DNA of 64,000 nt from Cyclobacterium jeungdonense. GTDB lineage: Bacteria > Bacteroidota > Bacteroidia > Cytophagales > Cyclobacteriaceae. Positions 17,924 to 26,945 of the stretch are shown piece by piece; position 1 is the first letter of the stretch; each line of letters opens with the position of its first letter. Position numbers and translations under genes: made by a program. The stretch lies in the NCBI RefSeq assembly GCF_010994275.1, contig NZ_WMCD01000012.1, forward strand, positions 62,001 to 126,000. The letters are read 5' to 3'. The notes under the pieces were generated by a model. That model had not been told where the DNA came from and ran no database searches. It was given only the letters and a program-made list of their open reading frames with translations.

Positions 17924-19357
17924 ATGTTACAATTTTTATCTAATTGCGGTAACCTTTTCAAAAAAAGGAATTCACTTACCCTGAGTTTATTCTTCGCCCT
18001 TTGTTTGAATAACGTTGCGCAGCAACAGGTTCCTATTCCAACTCCAGCCCAATTGCAATGGCAGAATGCCGAACTGGCGGCATTGGTTTGTTGGGACATG
18101 CATGTTTTTGATGGCGAATTCTATGTGCAACCAAAAGCAAGAATCACCCCGGTAAAGGATTACAACTCCTTCAATCCACAAAACTACGATATGGACCAGT
18201 GGATCCGGTCGTTAAAAGATGCCGGATTTAAAATTGCCATTTTTACCGTAAGCCATGAGACCGGCTTCTTTTTTCACCAAAGCAACGCTACCCCCTATTC
18301 CATGAAGGCCTTGAAATGGCAGAATGGACAAGGGGACATCCTTCGGGATTTCAAAGCAGCTTGTGAAAAATACGATATACTCCCTGGCGTATATATCGGC
18401 ACACGCTGGAACGCCTATTATGGCGTTTATGACTTTAAAGTCCAGGGCGAAAATGAATTTGGACGCAACAGGCAGGAACACTATAATGGAATGATTGAAA
18501 AAATCGTTGCCGAGATATTCACCAATTACGGTGATTGGGCAATTGTCTGGTTTGACGGGGGGGCACATGGACCCGAACAGGGAGGGCCGGATGTATTGTC
18601 CATTTTTGAAGAACACCAACCCAACAGTATTTTTTATCACAACCTCCAACGGGCGGATATTCGCTGGGGTGGAAGTGAAACCGGAACCGTGCCTTACCCT
18701 AGCTGGGGGACTTTTCCCTACCCGGCGATTGGTGCCGGTGAAAGTGCCAAAAAGGAAATTGGAGCCAATAATTTTGAGCTTTTAAAAACCGGAGACCCCA
18801 ACGGCAGCTATTACATGCCTGCCATGAGCGATGCCCCATTACGTGGACATGGCGGCCACGATTGGTTTTGGGAGCCAAATCGTGAACATATTATTTATCC
18901 GCTTGAAAACCTGGTGAAAATGTATTATAACTCAGTAGGTCACAATTCGACATTGATCCTGGGCGTGACGCCCAATGCTGATGGCTTGATGCCGGAACCT
19001 GATGTAAAACGGCTTAAAGAATTCGGAGATGAAATCCATCGGAGATTTTCCAATCCCCTGGCTCGGACGTCAGGCACGGGAAACAACATTACCCTCGCCC
19101 TGGAAAAACCTGTATCCATGAATCACATCGTTTTAGAGGAAGATATATCAAAAGGAGAGCGGGTACGGGAATTCATACTGGAGGCAGAAATGAACGGAAA
19201 ATGGACAGAAATTTACAAGGGTTCTTCCATTGGACATAAACATATTGTACCCATAGATACCGTACATACAGATAAAATCCGGTTTGTAACCTTGTCCTCA
19301 GTAGGTGAACCACAACTAAAATCCCTGTCAGTATACAAAATTGACCCACTACGATAA
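17924..19357 (+). CDS. GH29-type alpha-L-fucosidase (second copy)
   Basis: This 477-residue paralogue of the gene at 13085 is colinear with it over the whole length. The two share blocks such as VPIPTPAQL versus VPIPTQAQL, GGPDVLSIFE, QRADIRWGGSE, GTVPYPSWGT and YYMPAMSDAPLRG. The nucleophile equivalent is Asp211 in AIVWFDGG. The entrance motif reads LVCWDMHVFDG instead of FGIFIHWG, again different from canonical GH29. The signal peptide probably ends near VAQQQ (residues 31-35). The same discoidin-like tail is present. Its sulfatase partner begins one base after its stop codon. Two copies with differing entrance residues suggest different linkages or sulfation patterns of alpha-L-fucose; this is inference. 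Confidence 0.87.
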   Translation: MLQFLSNCGNLFKKRNSLTLSLFFALCLNNVAQQQVPIPTPAQLQWQNAELAALVCWDMHVFDGEFYVQPKARITPVKDYNSFNPQNYDMDQWIRSLKDAGFKIAIFTVSHETGFFFHQSNATPYSMKALKWQNGQGDILRDFKAACEKYDILPGVYIGTRWNAYYGVYDFKVQGENEFGRNRQEHYNGMIEKIVAEIFTNYGDWAIVWFDGGAHGPEQGGPDVLSIFEEHQPNSIFYHNLQRADIRWGGSETGTVPYPSWGTFPYPAIGAGESAKKEIGANNFELLKTGDPNGSYYMPAMSDAPLRGHGGHDWFWEPNREHIIYPLENLVKMYYNSVGHNSTLILGVTPNADGLMPEPDVKRLKEFGDEIHRRFSNPLARTSGTGNNITLALEKPVSMNHIVLEEDISKGERVREFILEAEMNGKWTEIYKGSSIGHKHIVPIDTVHTDKIRFVTLSSVGEPQLKSLSVYKIDPLR

Positions 19358-19358
19358 C

Positions 19359-20819
19359 ATGATTTTATCTTTGCTTCGAATCGCGTTTTGTTTGTCGCTG
19401 CTCCCCACAGGGATCCAGGCACAGGAACGCAAAAATGTGACTCCAAACGTTCTTTTTATCCTTGTTGATGATTTGGGTTATCATGATCTGGGCTACACCG
19501 GGAGCCGCTTTTATGAAACTCCACATATTGACAAACTTGCCAATGAAGGTATGGTATTCACCCAAGCCTATGCAGCCAGCCCCATTTGCTCCCCCTCCAG
19601 GGCAGCCATTCTGACCGGAAAATACCCGGCCAGGATAAATCTGACAGACTACATCCCCGGCAACCGCCATTACGGCCCCCATCCGGACCAAAAACTGGCT
19701 TCTCATCCCTTTAAGTTATTTCTGGATCCAAAGGAAACCACGATGGCAGAAGCGTTTAAATCCAATGGCTATACCACCTTTTTTGCCGGAAAGTGGCATT
19801 TGGGGGAGAAAAAGATGCATTATCCGGAAAATCATGGTTTTGATATCAATAAGGGAGGGAACCATACCGGGCACCCTGCTGGTGGCTATTTTTCACCCTA
19901 TAATAATCCTCAATTACCTGATGGACCGGAAGGAGAGTACCTGACGGATCGGCTAACGGATGAAACCATAACATTTATTACACAAAAAAGGGAGCAACCG
20001 TTTTTTGCCTTCCTGTCATATTACACGGTTCATTTGCCTCTGCAGGGAAAACCTGAAAAAGTAGAAAAATACAGAGACAAGCGCGATGATATGCAGTATG
20101 AGGGGGAAGAATATGAGCAGCAAGATGAAACCTATATCAAAAATCATCAGAACAACCCTCCCTATGCCGCCATGGTGGAAAGACTGGATGAGAATATTGG
20201 ACGGCTCATGCAAGCCCTTTCCCAAACCGGGCTTGACCAAAACACCCTGGTAATTTTCACCTCGGATAATGGAGGCATGGCTACCAGCAACCTTGCCAAA
20301 CAGATACCCACTTCCAATGCCCCCCTGCGCACAGGAAAAGGTTATTTGTACGAAGGAGGCATCCGTGTTCCCCTGATCTTTCGCTGGCCGGAAAAAATAG
20401 AACCGGGCAGCAGCTCTGCGTACCCGGCAACCGGAACCGATTTTTATCCCACCATTCTAGACATGACCGGTCTAAAAACCCTGCCAGAGCAACACCAGGA
20501 CGGGATCAGTTTGAAACCCCTGCTACTTGGCGAAAAATTGGACAATCGTCCCTTGTTTTGGTATTACCCCCATTACAGTGGCGGACTAGGAGGCCGACCT
20601 TCCGCAGCAATCAGGGAGGGGAATTATAAACTTATTTACTTTTTTGAATCCAACCGAAGTGAATTATATAATATGGAAAGCGATAGGGAGGAAGACACCG
20701 ACCTAAGCGAGAAATTTCCGAAAAAAAGAAACCGATTAAACAAAAAACTCCAAAACTGGATGGAGGAAATCGCGGTACAGTTGCCGTATCCAAACCCATC
20801 CTATCAACCTGAAAAATAA
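19359..20819 (+). CDS. S1-type sulfatase (second copy)
   Basis: This 486-residue enzyme starts at ATG 19359, one base after the fucosidase stop. That start gives the signal peptide MILSLLRIAF to IQAQ; the upstream TTG at 19341 is less likely. NVLFILVDDLGYHDLG provides metal ligands, and PICSPSRAAILTG carries Cys77 for formylglycine formation. FAGKWHLGEKK and FTSDNGG are later active-site blocks. Unlike the copy at 14503 it has no lipobox, so it should be soluble in the periplasm. An insert rich in charged residues (about 228-260) distinguishes it from the first copy. Together with GH29 it forms a second fucosidase-sulfatase pair in the same operon. Confidence 0.92.
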   Translation: MILSLLRIAFCLSLLPTGIQAQERKNVTPNVLFILVDDLGYHDLGYTGSRFYETPHIDKLANEGMVFTQAYAASPICSPSRAAILTGKYPARINLTDYIPGNRHYGPHPDQKLASHPFKLFLDPKETTMAEAFKSNGYTTFFAGKWHLGEKKMHYPENHGFDINKGGNHTGHPAGGYFSPYNNPQLPDGPEGEYLTDRLTDETITFITQKREQPFFAFLSYYTVHLPLQGKPEKVEKYRDKRDDMQYEGEEYEQQDETYIKNHQNNPPYAAMVERLDENIGRLMQALSQTGLDQNTLVIFTSDNGGMATSNLAKQIPTSNAPLRTGKGYLYEGGIRVPLIFRWPEKIEPGSSSAYPATGTDFYPTILDMTGLKTLPEQHQDGISLKPLLLGEKLDNRPLFWYYPHYSGGLGGRPSAAIREGNYKLIYFFESNRSELYNMESDREEDTDLSEKFPKKRNRLNKKLQNWMEEIAVQLPYPNPSYQPEK

Positions 20820-23131
20820 TGGAATTCAAAAAACTTCCTGGCCTTACATCTACCCTATTTTGTTTGTTTATCATGGCTGCTTGTAATGAAAAGCAAGAAC
20901 AGCAGACACCACCTTATTATATGGAAAGCGCTTTCCCTGATCTGGCCCAGACCTGGGATGAAGCCATTCCACTGGGTAACGCTACACTTGGAGCACTTAT
21001 TTGGGAAAAAGAAGGTAAACTGCGGTTTTCATTGGATCGGGCAGATCTTTGGGACCTGCGAAAAATGGAAAACCTGGACTTTGAAAAATACGATTTCAAT
21101 TGGGTGAAAGATCAATGGGAAGCGAATGAGTACGGTGCTGTTCAAAGGCAATTTGATGTCCCCTACGATACCCTATCCGGCCCTTCCAAAATCCCCGGTG
21201 GCGCACTTGAACTTGATATTTCCGGACTAGGAGAAGTGGAATCCGTTAAATTGGACCTGCAAAAAGCCACTTGTGTAGTCCGATGGCGAAACGGTACGGT
21301 TCTACGAACCTTCGTCCATGCCACGGAACCTATTGGCTGGTACCGTTTTGAAAATCTTGAAAGAACACTTCTACCAACGATTGTCCCTCCTCCCTATGTT
21401 GGAGAAGGTGCCGTAGGAGTCCAGAATCCGGTCAGCGGGCAAGACCTGCGAAGGCTGGGATATCGCGCGGGAAAGGTTTCGAAAGGAGAAAACACCATTA
21501 CCTATGAACAAGAAGGATGGGACGAGTTCCGGTTTCAAGTAAATACAAGGTGGGAAGAAAATGGGGACCGTCTGGAGGGATCCTGGAGCATCAGTTCAAA
21601 GAAGAAAGATGAGGAGACAGTCAACACAGCATCCGAGATAACCGAAGATGCCTTTGCAAAAGGCATGGATGAATTCCAGGAGGATCATCTTACCTGGTGG
21701 GATGAGTTCTGGAAGTCTTCCGCCATACACCTTCCCGATACCCTTCTGCAGCGGCAATATTACATGGATATGTATAAACTGGGCGCGGTTGCCAGACAAG
21801 GAGCGCCCCCCATTTCCCTGCAAAGCATCTGGACCGCGGATAACGGAAAGCTGCCCCCTTGGAAAGGTGATTTCCACCACGACCTCAATACCCAATTAAG
21901 CTATTGGCCCACTTATTCAGGTAACCACCTGAAGCTTGAACAAGGCTTCATAGACTGGCTCAATCAACATCAAACCACCTTTAAAAAATACACCAGAGAA
22001 TATTTTGGAACGAGTGGATTGAACGTTCCTGGGGTAACCACTCTGGAGGGAGATCCCATGGGCGGCTGGATACAGTATGCTTTTGGCCCCACCGTAAGTG
22101 CCTGGTTGGGGCACCACTATTACCTTCACTGGAGATATTCGATGGATAGGGAATTTTTGGAAAAGGATGGGTATCCCTGGATTCGGGACGTCGCTATTTT
22201 TTTGAACGAGGTTTCCGTTCTGGATGAAGATGGGAAAAGAAAACTTCCCTTATCTTCCAGCCCCGAAATCCATAATAACGATGCCAGGGCATGGTTTGAC
22301 CAAATGACCAATTATGATCTTGCGCTGGTACGTTGGACCTATACCACTGCCGCCGAACTGGCAAGGGAACTTGGATATACCGATGACGCCGAAGCATGGA
22401 ATTCCATGCTCGCCGAATGGCCCGATTATGCTACCGACGAAACAGGACTAATGGTAGCTCCCGGCAATCCACTACAGGAATCCCACCGGCATTTTTCCCA
22501 TATTATGGCCATTCATCCCCTAAACCTGATAGACCCTTCCAATGGGGAAAAAGACCGTGAAATCATAGAAAATACCATTGCCCATTTAGATGAAATGGGA
22601 TCATCCAACTGGACCGGCTATTCCTTTGCCTGGCTGGGAAACCTTAAGGCGAGGGCAGGAGATGGAGAGGGTGCCGCCAGGGCCTTAAGGGATTTTGCTT
22701 CTTCCTTTGTATTGCCCAATAGTTTCCACGTCAATGGAGACCAATCGGGAACAGGTAAGTCGAGCTTTACCTACCGCCCCTTTACCCTGGAAGGAAATTT
22801 TGCCTTTGCTGCGGGGATTCAAGAAATGCTGATACAAAGTCACACTGGCGTGGTAAAGTTGTTTCCAGCCATTCCTGCAGACTGGCAAGATGTTTCTTTT
22901 ACAACCCTGAGGACCCAAGGTGCATTCCTTGTTTCTGCAACTATGGGGAATGGAAAAGTAGACAACGTGGAGATTACCTCTGAAAAGGGAGGAGAAATAA
23001 TTTTTGAAAATCCGTTTGGCAATGATGAATTTTCATCTGATAAAGAATATTTAAAGGACGATCAGTTTATAAAACTTACGTTAGCTGAAGGAGAACAAGT
23101 AGTTTTTAACCGCGAAAAAGAGGGGCATTAG
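20819..23131 (+). CDS. GH95-like glycosidase, lipoprotein, with altered catalytic residues
   Basis: This 770-residue protein has a lipobox ending at Cys22 (MAACN). The N-terminal beta-sandwich starts with WDEAIPLGNATLGALIW. The helical barrel carries the GH95 landmarks: DFHHDLNTQLSYWP at 351-363, SSSPEIHNN with Glu483, and TLEGNFAFAAGI followed by SHTGVVKLFPAIP. In the characterised GH95 fucosidase the active site uses two Asn, an acid Glu and a base Asp. Here the first Asn position reads Asp355, the second is Asn357, the acid is Glu483, and the base position reads Glu in LEGNF. GH95 enzymes remove alpha-1,2-L-fucose or alpha-L-galactose. The start overlaps the sulfatase stop by one base. The changes point to a separate subfamily, not to a dead enzyme, but this is untested. 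Confidence 0.75.
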   Translation: MEFKKLPGLTSTLFCLFIMAACNEKQEQQTPPYYMESAFPDLAQTWDEAIPLGNATLGALIWEKEGKLRFSLDRADLWDLRKMENLDFEKYDFNWVKDQWEANEYGAVQRQFDVPYDTLSGPSKIPGGALELDISGLGEVESVKLDLQKATCVVRWRNGTVLRTFVHATEPIGWYRFENLERTLLPTIVPPPYVGEGAVGVQNPVSGQDLRRLGYRAGKVSKGENTITYEQEGWDEFRFQVNTRWEENGDRLEGSWSISSKKKDEETVNTASEITEDAFAKGMDEFQEDHLTWWDEFWKSSAIHLPDTLLQRQYYMDMYKLGAVARQGAPPISLQSIWTADNGKLPPWKGDFHHDLNTQLSYWPTYSGNHLKLEQGFIDWLNQHQTTFKKYTREYFGTSGLNVPGVTTLEGDPMGGWIQYAFGPTVSAWLGHHYYLHWRYSMDREFLEKDGYPWIRDVAIFLNEVSVLDEDGKRKLPLSSSPEIHNNDARAWFDQMTNYDLALVRWTYTTAAELARELGYTDDAEAWNSMLAEWPDYATDETGLMVAPGNPLQESHRHFSHIMAIHPLNLIDPSNGEKDREIIENTIAHLDEMGSSNWTGYSFAWLGNLKARAGDGEGAARALRDFASSFVLPNSFHVNGDQSGTGKSSFTYRPFTLEGNFAFAAGIQEMLIQSHTGVVKLFPAIPADWQDVSFTTLRTQGAFLVSATMGNGKVDNVEITSEKGGEIIFENPFGNDEFSSDKEYLKDDQFIKLTLAEGEQVVFNREKEGH

Positions 23132-23132
23132 C

Positions 23133-25850
23133 ATGAAGTGTTTCAGCGCAATCACCGGTATTTTCCTGCATCTTCTGGTTTTGCTTCCGATCGATGCACC
23201 TGCACAGAAGGCCTTGGATCTTTTTATTTGGGCCGGCCAGTCAAATGCACAGGGGTGGATGGGTGATGCTGCCAGCTACCCGGAACAAGGGCAGGAATTG
23301 GATGAATCGATTTTATTAAACTGGACTTTTGTGGACAACCAAAGTTCCGGTGGTAACTGGGTTAAGATGCAACCTCAGGAGGGAAGGTTTCCCAAAGGCC
23401 ATTTCGGGCCGGAGGCACGTTTTGGCCGTGAACTCAAAAAAGCGGGGTACAATCCTGCCATATTCAAGTATACCAAGGGTGCTACCGGCCTTGCTCGCGA
23501 CTGGAAATCTCCCGGAGACGGCGGTATCTATGATCGGATGACCGAAGATTTGAAGTCCGCTATAAAACTACTTGAAGAAGAGAATTTTAAGGTCAACGTG
23601 AGAGGGTTTATCTGGATTCAGGGTGAAACCGATGCTGGCAATGAAAATACGGCCAAGGAATATCATGCTAACCTGAGGGAAATGATTAATGATTTGCGCC
23701 GGAACGTAATAAATGAGCCCAATCTGAAAATCATTCTTGGAGTGGATGAACAGCATCCCTTTGTGAAAGAACGTCCGGTGGTAGTAGAAGCTCAGAAGAA
23801 ATTAGCCGCTGAAGATTCAACTATTGCATTTACCAGTATGAAAGGTCTTTCGAAGGCCGACGCAACTCACCTCACGCCGGAGGGGTTGGTAGCGCATGGA
23901 AAACGAATTTTTGACGCGTATCTATCGCTCCTTACCGAAAACGAAAAAATGCAACTTACGGCCTTTCCGGGAGAAAAAACGGATTGGAACGGGTTTGTGC
24001 GGTATACCTTTCGATTCGAAGGCAGGGATGCGCATGTCACCTTACCGGAAAAGGCCCTTAGAGGTAATCCATGGGTCTGGCGGGCACGTTTTCCGGGATG
24101 GCACACGGAAATGGATAGTCTACTGCTTTCCGAAGGTTTTCATGAAGCTTTTATCAACACAAATAATATGTATGGCAGTCCGGCTGCTGTTGCGGTTTGG
24201 GACCGCTTTTACAATTACCTGACAACCGAATGGAAGCTCCATCCTAAAGTTGCGTTGGAAGGGGTAAGTCGCGGGGGCTTATTCATTTACAACTGGGCCA
24301 AACGAAATCCGGAAAAGGTGAGTTGCATTTACGCAGAAGCCCCGGTATGCGATTTTAAAAGCTGGCCAGCTGGTTTTGGAGGAGGTAGAGCGAGCGAACC
24401 TGATTGGGAACAGCTGAAAAAAGAATATGGTTTTTCATCGGACGAGGAAGCCCGGGCATATAGGAATAACCCGATTGATAATCTCGAAGCACTGGCATTG
24501 GCAAAAGTGCCTGTTTTGCACATGATTGGACTTCACGACGAGGTGGTTCCACCACAGGAAAATACGTATGTGCTTATTGACCGGTATATAAAACTCGGCG
24601 GCCCGGCAACGGTTATTCCGTGCACAGTAGGGAAGCAGGATTTATTTGGGCACCACTTCCCTATTGAAACACCCCGACAAGGTGCTGATTTTATCAGGTA
24701 TCATACGGAATTGCCTGATCAACTTCTTCATTCCGAAAACTATCACAATCCGCGGCATGGGATCCGAAACAGTCTTATAAAGTTTCAAAAGGAGAAAAGA
24801 GGAAGGGTTGCTTTCCTCGGGGGATCTATTACCTATAATAGTGGCTGGCGAGACAGTATTTCGAACTATCTTCAGGAACGTTTCCCTGATACTGAATTCG
24901 AATTTATTGAAGCGGGTATCCCTTCCATGGGATCCACTCCGGCTGCTTTTAGGCTTGAACGGGATGTACTTGCTGGTGGTTCAGTAGATTTGCTCTTCCT
25001 GGAGGCTGCTGTAAACGATCCATCGAACGGCAGAAGCAGTCAGGAACAGGTCAGGGCAATGGAGGGAATTGTTCGGCATGTTCGCCGGAATAATTCCGCT
25101 ACAGATATTGTTATCATGCATTTTGTGGATCCTCAAAAAATAGAAGATTACCGCTTAGGACAGGTGCCGGAAGTAATTCAAAATCATGAAAAAGTAGCCG
25201 CTCACTACCGTGTGGCAACCATTAATTTGGCAAAAGAAGTGACCGAACGCATCGATGCGGGTGAATTTTCCTGGAAGGGTGATTTTAAAAATCTCCATCC
25301 CTCACCCTTTGGACAGGGGGTTTATTTCGGTTCTATAAAAACTTTTCTCGAAAAAGCCTGGGCTGGAACAGTAGCGGAAGAAGACAAAATTGAGGGCTAC
25401 GTTTTGCCTGAACCGATTGACTCGGCAAATTATGACAACGGAGCACTAATTGGATCACAAGAAGCCCTAATTCTTTGTGGCTGGAAGATGGTTGAAAACT
25501 GGAAACCGGAGGATGGAAAGGGAACACGGACCAATTATGTGGATGTGCCCATGCTTATAGGCCAACATATAGGTGACATTCTGGAATTTACTTTTAACGG
25601 AAATGCGGTTGGCATAGCTGTCGCCGCGGGACCTGATGCAGGCATTATCGAATACAAAATCGATAACAATGACTGGCAAACGCAGGACCTTTTCACCCGC
25701 TGGAGCTTTAACTTGCATCTCCCCTGGTATTACACGCTGGCGGCAGGATTGGTAGAGGGTGAACATGTCTTGCATATTCGAATAGCAGGAGAAAAAAACC
25801 CGCAAAGTAGCGGTAACGTGTGCCGAATAAGGTATTTCTTTGTCAACTAA
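23133..25850 (+). CDS. Triple-domain esterase: SASA + alpha/beta-hydrolase + SGNH
   Basis: This 905-residue secreted protein has a signal peptide ending near PAQ (residues 23-25). Residues 28-265 are a SASA esterase domain (Ser37 in AGQSNAQG, IQGETDAG at 162-169, His246 in ATHLTPEG), a close relative of the domain at 10198. Residues about 280-525 are an alpha/beta-hydrolase domain (Ser379 in GVSRGG, Asp469 in LHDEVVPP, His507/508 in FGHHFP). Residues about 555-745 are an SGNH domain (Ser565 in LGGSITYNSG, Asn628 in AAVNDP, His722 in NLHPSP). The tail, 750-905, looks like a carbohydrate-binding beta-sandwich. Three different esterase folds in one chain suggest sequential removal of several acyl groups from one glycan. 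It is the last gene of the enzyme run, starting one base after the GH95-like stop. Confidence 0.85.
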   Translation: MKCFSAITGIFLHLLVLLPIDAPAQKALDLFIWAGQSNAQGWMGDAASYPEQGQELDESILLNWTFVDNQSSGGNWVKMQPQEGRFPKGHFGPEARFGRELKKAGYNPAIFKYTKGATGLARDWKSPGDGGIYDRMTEDLKSAIKLLEEENFKVNVRGFIWIQGETDAGNENTAKEYHANLREMINDLRRNVINEPNLKIILGVDEQHPFVKERPVVVEAQKKLAAEDSTIAFTSMKGLSKADATHLTPEGLVAHGKRIFDAYLSLLTENEKMQLTAFPGEKTDWNGFVRYTFRFEGRDAHVTLPEKALRGNPWVWRARFPGWHTEMDSLLLSEGFHEAFINTNNMYGSPAAVAVWDRFYNYLTTEWKLHPKVALEGVSRGGLFIYNWAKRNPEKVSCIYAEAPVCDFKSWPAGFGGGRASEPDWEQLKKEYGFSSDEEARAYRNNPIDNLEALALAKVPVLHMIGLHDEVVPPQENTYVLIDRYIKLGGPATVIPCTVGKQDLFGHHFPIETPRQGADFIRYHTELPDQLLHSENYHNPRHGIRNSLIKFQKEKRGRVAFLGGSITYNSGWRDSISNYLQERFPDTEFEFIEAGIPSMGSTPAAFRLERDVLAGGSVDLLFLEAAVNDPSNGRSSQEQVRAMEGIVRHVRRNNSATDIVIMHFVDPQKIEDYRLGQVPEVIQNHEKVAAHYRVATINLAKEVTERIDAGEFSWKGDFKNLHPSPFGQGVYFGSIKTFLEKAWAGTVAEEDKIEGYVLPEPIDSANYDNGALIGSQEALILCGWKMVENWKPEDGKGTRTNYVDVPMLIGQHIGDILEFTFNGNAVGIAVAAGPDAGIIEYKIDNNDWQTQDLFTRWSFNLHLPWYYTLAAGLVEGEHVLHIRIAGEKNPQSSGNVCRIRYFFVN

Positions 25851-25937
25851 TTATTCTTTGATTCTAAAAACAGAAAAATTAACGATAGGTTGGTAAAGTA
25901 ACGGACTGTAAATTTAGTGTTAGTACCTGAGTTTTTT

Positions 25938-25945
25938 TACTTTTG
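25938..25945 (+). promoter_or_regulatory. TAnnTTTG -7 box of the tetR gene
   Basis: TACTTTTG matches the Bacteroidota -7 consensus TAnnTTTG and lies 47 bp before the tetR start. The -33 element is weak. It sits 11 bp before the 20-bp palindrome at 25957, so the palindrome covers the likely transcription start. Confidence 0.5.
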
Positions 25946-25956
25946 TCGGGATGAAC

Positions 25957-25976
25957 GGTTATTTGGCCAAACAGCC
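25957..25976. promoter_or_regulatory. 20-bp imperfect palindrome, probable TetR operator
   Basis: GGTTATTTGGCCAAACAGCC is symmetric at 16 of 20 positions around TTGG|CCAA. It lies between the -7 box and the start codon of the TetR-family gene. Size and location are typical of an autoregulatory TetR operator. I found no second copy elsewhere in the window by eye. Confidence 0.6.
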
Positions 25977-25991
25977 TGTTAAGCAGTGAAG

Positions 25992-26639
25992 ATGAAGAAA
26001 AAAAGCAAAACCAATACCAAGCAGCGGATAATCGATACTGCGATAGACTTGTTTAATAAAAACGGGATACAAAATATCACCAGTAGGCATATTGCTACGG
26101 AGATGGGGATTAGCTACGGCAACTTAGACTATCATTATAAGAATAAAGAAGCACTCTTGCTGGCAATTTACAAGCAAATGAGGGACGAGATGTCCGATTC
26201 TTACACTTCAGCGGACCCGACTACCGGTAGTTTTGAGCAGATTCACCGGCTTTTGCTGCACTTAGAATCCTTTCAATATAAGTTTCGATTTTTTAATTTG
26301 GATGTTTTAGAAATATCCCGTTCCTACCCAAAAATCAACCGGCTTCTAAAAAACACCTTCAGGATCCGGAAAGAACAAATGGCTGATATGCTTAAACAGG
26401 CCATTGCCGATGGTTTTTTTATAAAAAGTACGGAAGAAAACATCGGACAGCTTCTTTTGTCCATCCGGATCATTATCACCTTCTGGCTTTCGCAGGAAGA
26501 ATTGCTTTCGGATGCTGAATCTAAAAAAAATGACAGTGGCATGTCAGGGCATATCTGGCAGCTTCTTTTGCCCTATATGACGGAAAATGGGCAGCTTTTA
26601 TACGACAGCCTTGTTGCTAAGTCAGCGGTTAGCAATTAG
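25992..26639 (+). CDS. TetR-family transcriptional regulator
   Basis: This protein of about 215 residues has an N-terminal helix-turn-helix: QRIIDTAIDLFNKNGIQNITSRHIATEMGISYGNLDYHYKNK (quoted in pieces: RIIDTAIDLF, then ISYGNLDYHY). The C-terminal ligand domain is helical and I cannot assign a ligand. I chose ATG 25992; GTG 25986 is an alternative. The gene follows the esterase gene by about 140 bp, with its own -7 box and a palindrome over the promoter, so it appears to be a separately transcribed, self-controlled unit. It could control the polysaccharide locus in response to a sugar-derived ligand, but no matching operator was seen before the susC or enzyme genes. SusC loci are more often controlled by hybrid two-component or ECF systems, so this link is tentative. 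Confidence 0.88.
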   Translation: MKKKSKTNTKQRIIDTAIDLFNKNGIQNITSRHIATEMGISYGNLDYHYKNKEALLLAIYKQMRDEMSDSYTSADPTTGSFEQIHRLLLHLESFQYKFRFFNLDVLEISRSYPKINRLLKNTFRIRKEQMADMLKQAIADGFFIKSTEENIGQLLLSIRIIITFWLSQEELLSDAESKKNDSGMSGHIWQLLLPYMTENGQLLYDSLVAKSAVSN

Positions 26640-26945
26640 CCTATAGCCGATCGACACTACCCTTGGTTCAAACACCGATACCCTTCCATTTATAGTATTT
26701 CCCAGACCTGATGGGTAGCGGCAGCCAAGGGACCAGGCTGATGGTTACGCTGTTGTCTGGTTTATTGTCAGGAAATAACAGTAGAGACTATAAGGACCAA
26801 CTAAATACTATATTTTTAATAAGTTATAATTTATTTATTTTAATTTAAAATGACTAAATTTGAATAAATTAATTAATTATTATTATTTTTTTATTAGACC
26901 TGTGAAATCTTTTCCTCTTAATATCTTCTTTATGCCCACCCCTTA
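26640..26945 (+). other. Intergenic region before the AraC-type gene (306 bp)
   Basis: No gene was found. The second half is extremely AT-rich and holds TAAATTTG at 26855-26862, a match to the TAnnTTTG -7 box about 84 bp before the next gene. The first half (to about 26770) shows no recognisable signal. Confidence 0.5.
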
